Shown: piece after piece, positions 4,570-5,813 of the stretch | Layout of the letters: every line of letters begins with the position of its first letter | How positions within the stretch are numbered: the stretch's first letter is position 1 | Source of the DNA: DATLYF01 sp035575095 | GTDB taxonomy: Bacteria; Pseudomonadota; Gammaproteobacteria; Competibacterales; Competibacteraceae | Direction: 5' to 3' | Length of the DNA stretch: 5,813 nucleotides | NCBI GenBank assembly: GCA_035575095.1 | Contig: DATLYF010000130.1 | Span: 1 to 5,813, forward strand | Notes under the pieces: generated by a model | Databases searched by the model: none | The model's input: the letters and a program-made list of their open reading frames with translations, nothing else | What the model was told of the DNA's origin: nothing | Made by a program: the position numbers and the translations under genes

Positions 4570-5813
4570 AGCACCTCACCGGCGAAGTCGTAATTCATCT
4601 CCTCATGAGGGCGCTGCAGGAAGAAGCCCTGCACCAGATCCACGCCGCAACCCCATAGCGCGGGCAGGACGTGCAGCTCCTCGATGCCGCCGACGATCAC
4701 CTGCACGCCGCGCTCCCCCAGATTCTCCACCAGATCGTGCAACATCTGCCGCGCCTCGACGGTCTGGCCGCCGCCGAGATCGCGCACGAAGCGGCTGTCG
4801 AGCTTGACGTAGTGGAGCGGCAGCCCTTGGATGAACGCCATGGAATCCGCATGCCGCCCGAAGCGGTTCAGCGCCAGGCCGCAGCCCAGCTCGCGCAGCG
4901 CAGCGGCGAACCCGGGCAGCAGCGCCTGCTGCTGGCGGGCGGTGTGCTCGGACAGTTCGAACACCAGCCGCACCGGCGCCACCTGGGAGCGGGCCAGACG
5001 CTCGCGCAGCCAATTCGGCCAGACGGTGTCGTTGACCGTGGCCGGCGACAGTTGGATGAACAGGGTCGAGTCCTGCCCCTGCTGCAACACGCGCAGGCAC
5101 TGCGCCACTACCCAGCGGTCGAGGGTCTGGCCCAGCTTGCTACTGCGCTGGGCCAGGGCGAAGACGCTCTCGGCCAGCAGCTCTTCGCCGCTGTCCTGGT
5201 AGAGGCGCAGCAGCACCTCGTAGCGCTCGCGGCGATCGCCGCGCAGACTGGCGATGGGCTGGAACAGCAGGCGCATGCGCTCGTTGCGCACGGCATCGCT
5301 GACTTTGACCAGCAGCTCGGCCTGGCGGCTCGCCTCCAGCACCGGCGTGGCACCGCTGGCCAGCAGATGGATCCGTTCCCCGCTCTTCTCCCGGGCCAGG
5401 CTGAGGGCGAAGTCGGCGCGCTGCATGATCTCCTGGTGATCCTGTTCGCCGGGCCGGATCAGGCCGATACCGACACAGCTCTCCACTGTCACCGGCTGCT
5501 CGTCGAGCCGATAGGGGTGCTGCTCCAGGGCGCGCACGATCTCTCGCGCCCGCGCCAGTAACCTGCCTTGGTCGGCGGCGCGCACCAGCAGGGCGAACAG
5601 GGTATCGCCTACCCGCGCCGTCTCGCGCGCCCAGTCCCCCAGCCGGCTCAGACGTCGCGCCACCTGCCTTAGCAGCTCGTCGCTGCTGGCCAGGTCCAGC
5701 CGCTCGCGCAGCTCGCGCCAGTTGCGCAGCATGACCAGCATGACCGCCAGCTCCTGGCCGCCCACCAGGCGGGGTTGGGTAAGCGCCTGCTCCAGGCGCG
5801 TCAGAAAGTAGCG
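4566..5813 (-). CDS. fimX: FimX-like degenerate GGDEF-EAL c-di-GMP effector (partial, N-terminus beyond right edge)
   Basis: 415 residues are visible and the frame is open to the right edge; the GTG at 5765 is internal, not the start. Visible residues 1 to about 155 are a GGDEF domain whose signature is replaced by G-D-T-L-F (69-73). Residues about 165-415 are an EAL domain with E-V-L in place of E-A-L (199-201). Other phosphodiesterase residues are lost: D-D-F-G is N-R-F-G (316-319), the Asn of I-N-L-S is Gln254, and the Glu of A-E-G-V-E is Gly375. The GDxxF/EVL pair and the ending P-H-E-E-M-N-Y-D-F closely resemble Pseudomonas FimX, an enzymatically inactive c-di-GMP receptor that controls type IV pilus assembly and twitching. 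By analogy, REC and PAS domains may lie upstream, off the window. Function is inferred by homology; the degenerate residues are seen directly. Confidence 0.85.
   Translation of the reverse strand, partial: RYFLTRLEQALTQPRLVGGQELAVMLVMLRNWRELRERLDLASSDELLRQVARRLSRLGDWARETARVGDTLFALLVRAADQGRLLARAREIVRALEQHPYRLDEQPVTVESCVGIGLIRPGEQDHQEIMQRADFALSLAREKSGERIHLLASGATPVLEASRQAELLVKVSDAVRNERMRLLFQPIASLRGDRRERYEVLLRLYQDSGEELLAESVFALAQRSSKLGQTLDRWVVAQCLRVLQQGQDSTLFIQLSPATVNDTVWPNWLRERLARSQVAPVRLVFELSEHTARQQQALLPGFAAALRELGCGLALNRFGRHADSMAFIQGLPLHYVKLDSRFVRDLGGGQTVEARQMLHDLVENLGERGVQVIVGGIEELHVLPALWGCGVDLVQGFFLQRPHEEMNYDFAGEVL

Noticed and set aside
4671..5561. Long plus-strand open frame antisense to the FimX-like gene (296 residues)
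   Set aside because: Same reason: a shadow of the real coding frame, rich in Q, L, A and H, with no recognisable domain.
5763..5765. GTG at 5765 as the start of the FimX-like gene
   Set aside because: The frame stays open to the window edge and the 16 residues before it match the start of a GGDEF domain (R-x-F-L-x-R-L-E-Q-A-L), so it is internal.

Overview
The window is strongly GC-rich bacterial chromosome, most likely from a gammaproteobacterium. The evidence is a mutY-yggX pair of standard gammaproteobacterial form, a tRNA-Phe(GAA) with encoded CCA, and the end of a FimX-type protein with degenerate GGDEF and EAL domains. A Chromatiales or Ectothiorhodospiraceae-like host is a guess from composition and gene content, not something the sequence proves.

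Layout, left to right. (1) Bases 1-1047, minus strand: an ECF-type sigma factor followed by an overlapping (ATGA) zinc-finger anti-sigma factor that runs off the left edge. (2) Bases 1138-1860, plus strand, divergent from the sigma gene across 90 bp: a stand-alone metallo-beta-lactamase-fold protein whose metal ligands match the di-iron site of flavodiiron proteins, but with no flavodoxin domain. (3) Bases 1861-2187: about 330 bp with no credible gene. (4) Bases 2188-3701, minus strand: mutY, then yggX, then tRNA-Phe with its own sigma-70-like promoter, then an intrinsic terminator. (5) Bases 3742-4569, plus strand: an atypical NAD(P)-binding SDR/epimerase-like protein, divergent from mutY across 40 bp. 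(6) Bases 4566-5813, minus strand: the C-terminal part of a FimX-like c-di-GMP effector, convergent with the SDR gene. The two genes share one CTAG as both stop codons.

How the genes may work together. The sigma/anti-sigma pair is a self-contained regulatory switch, and the divergent di-iron-type protein is its most obvious candidate target or co-sensor. An oxygen-, peroxide- or NO-responsive module is a reasonable hypothesis; the sequence does not prove it. MutY (removal of A opposite 8-oxoguanine) and YggX (protection of iron and Fe-S clusters) are a known oxidative-damage pair and are translationally close here. The SDR and FimX-like genes look like independent housekeeping or motility genes. 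The least ordinary part of the window is the sigma/anti-sigma/di-iron locus at 1-1860.
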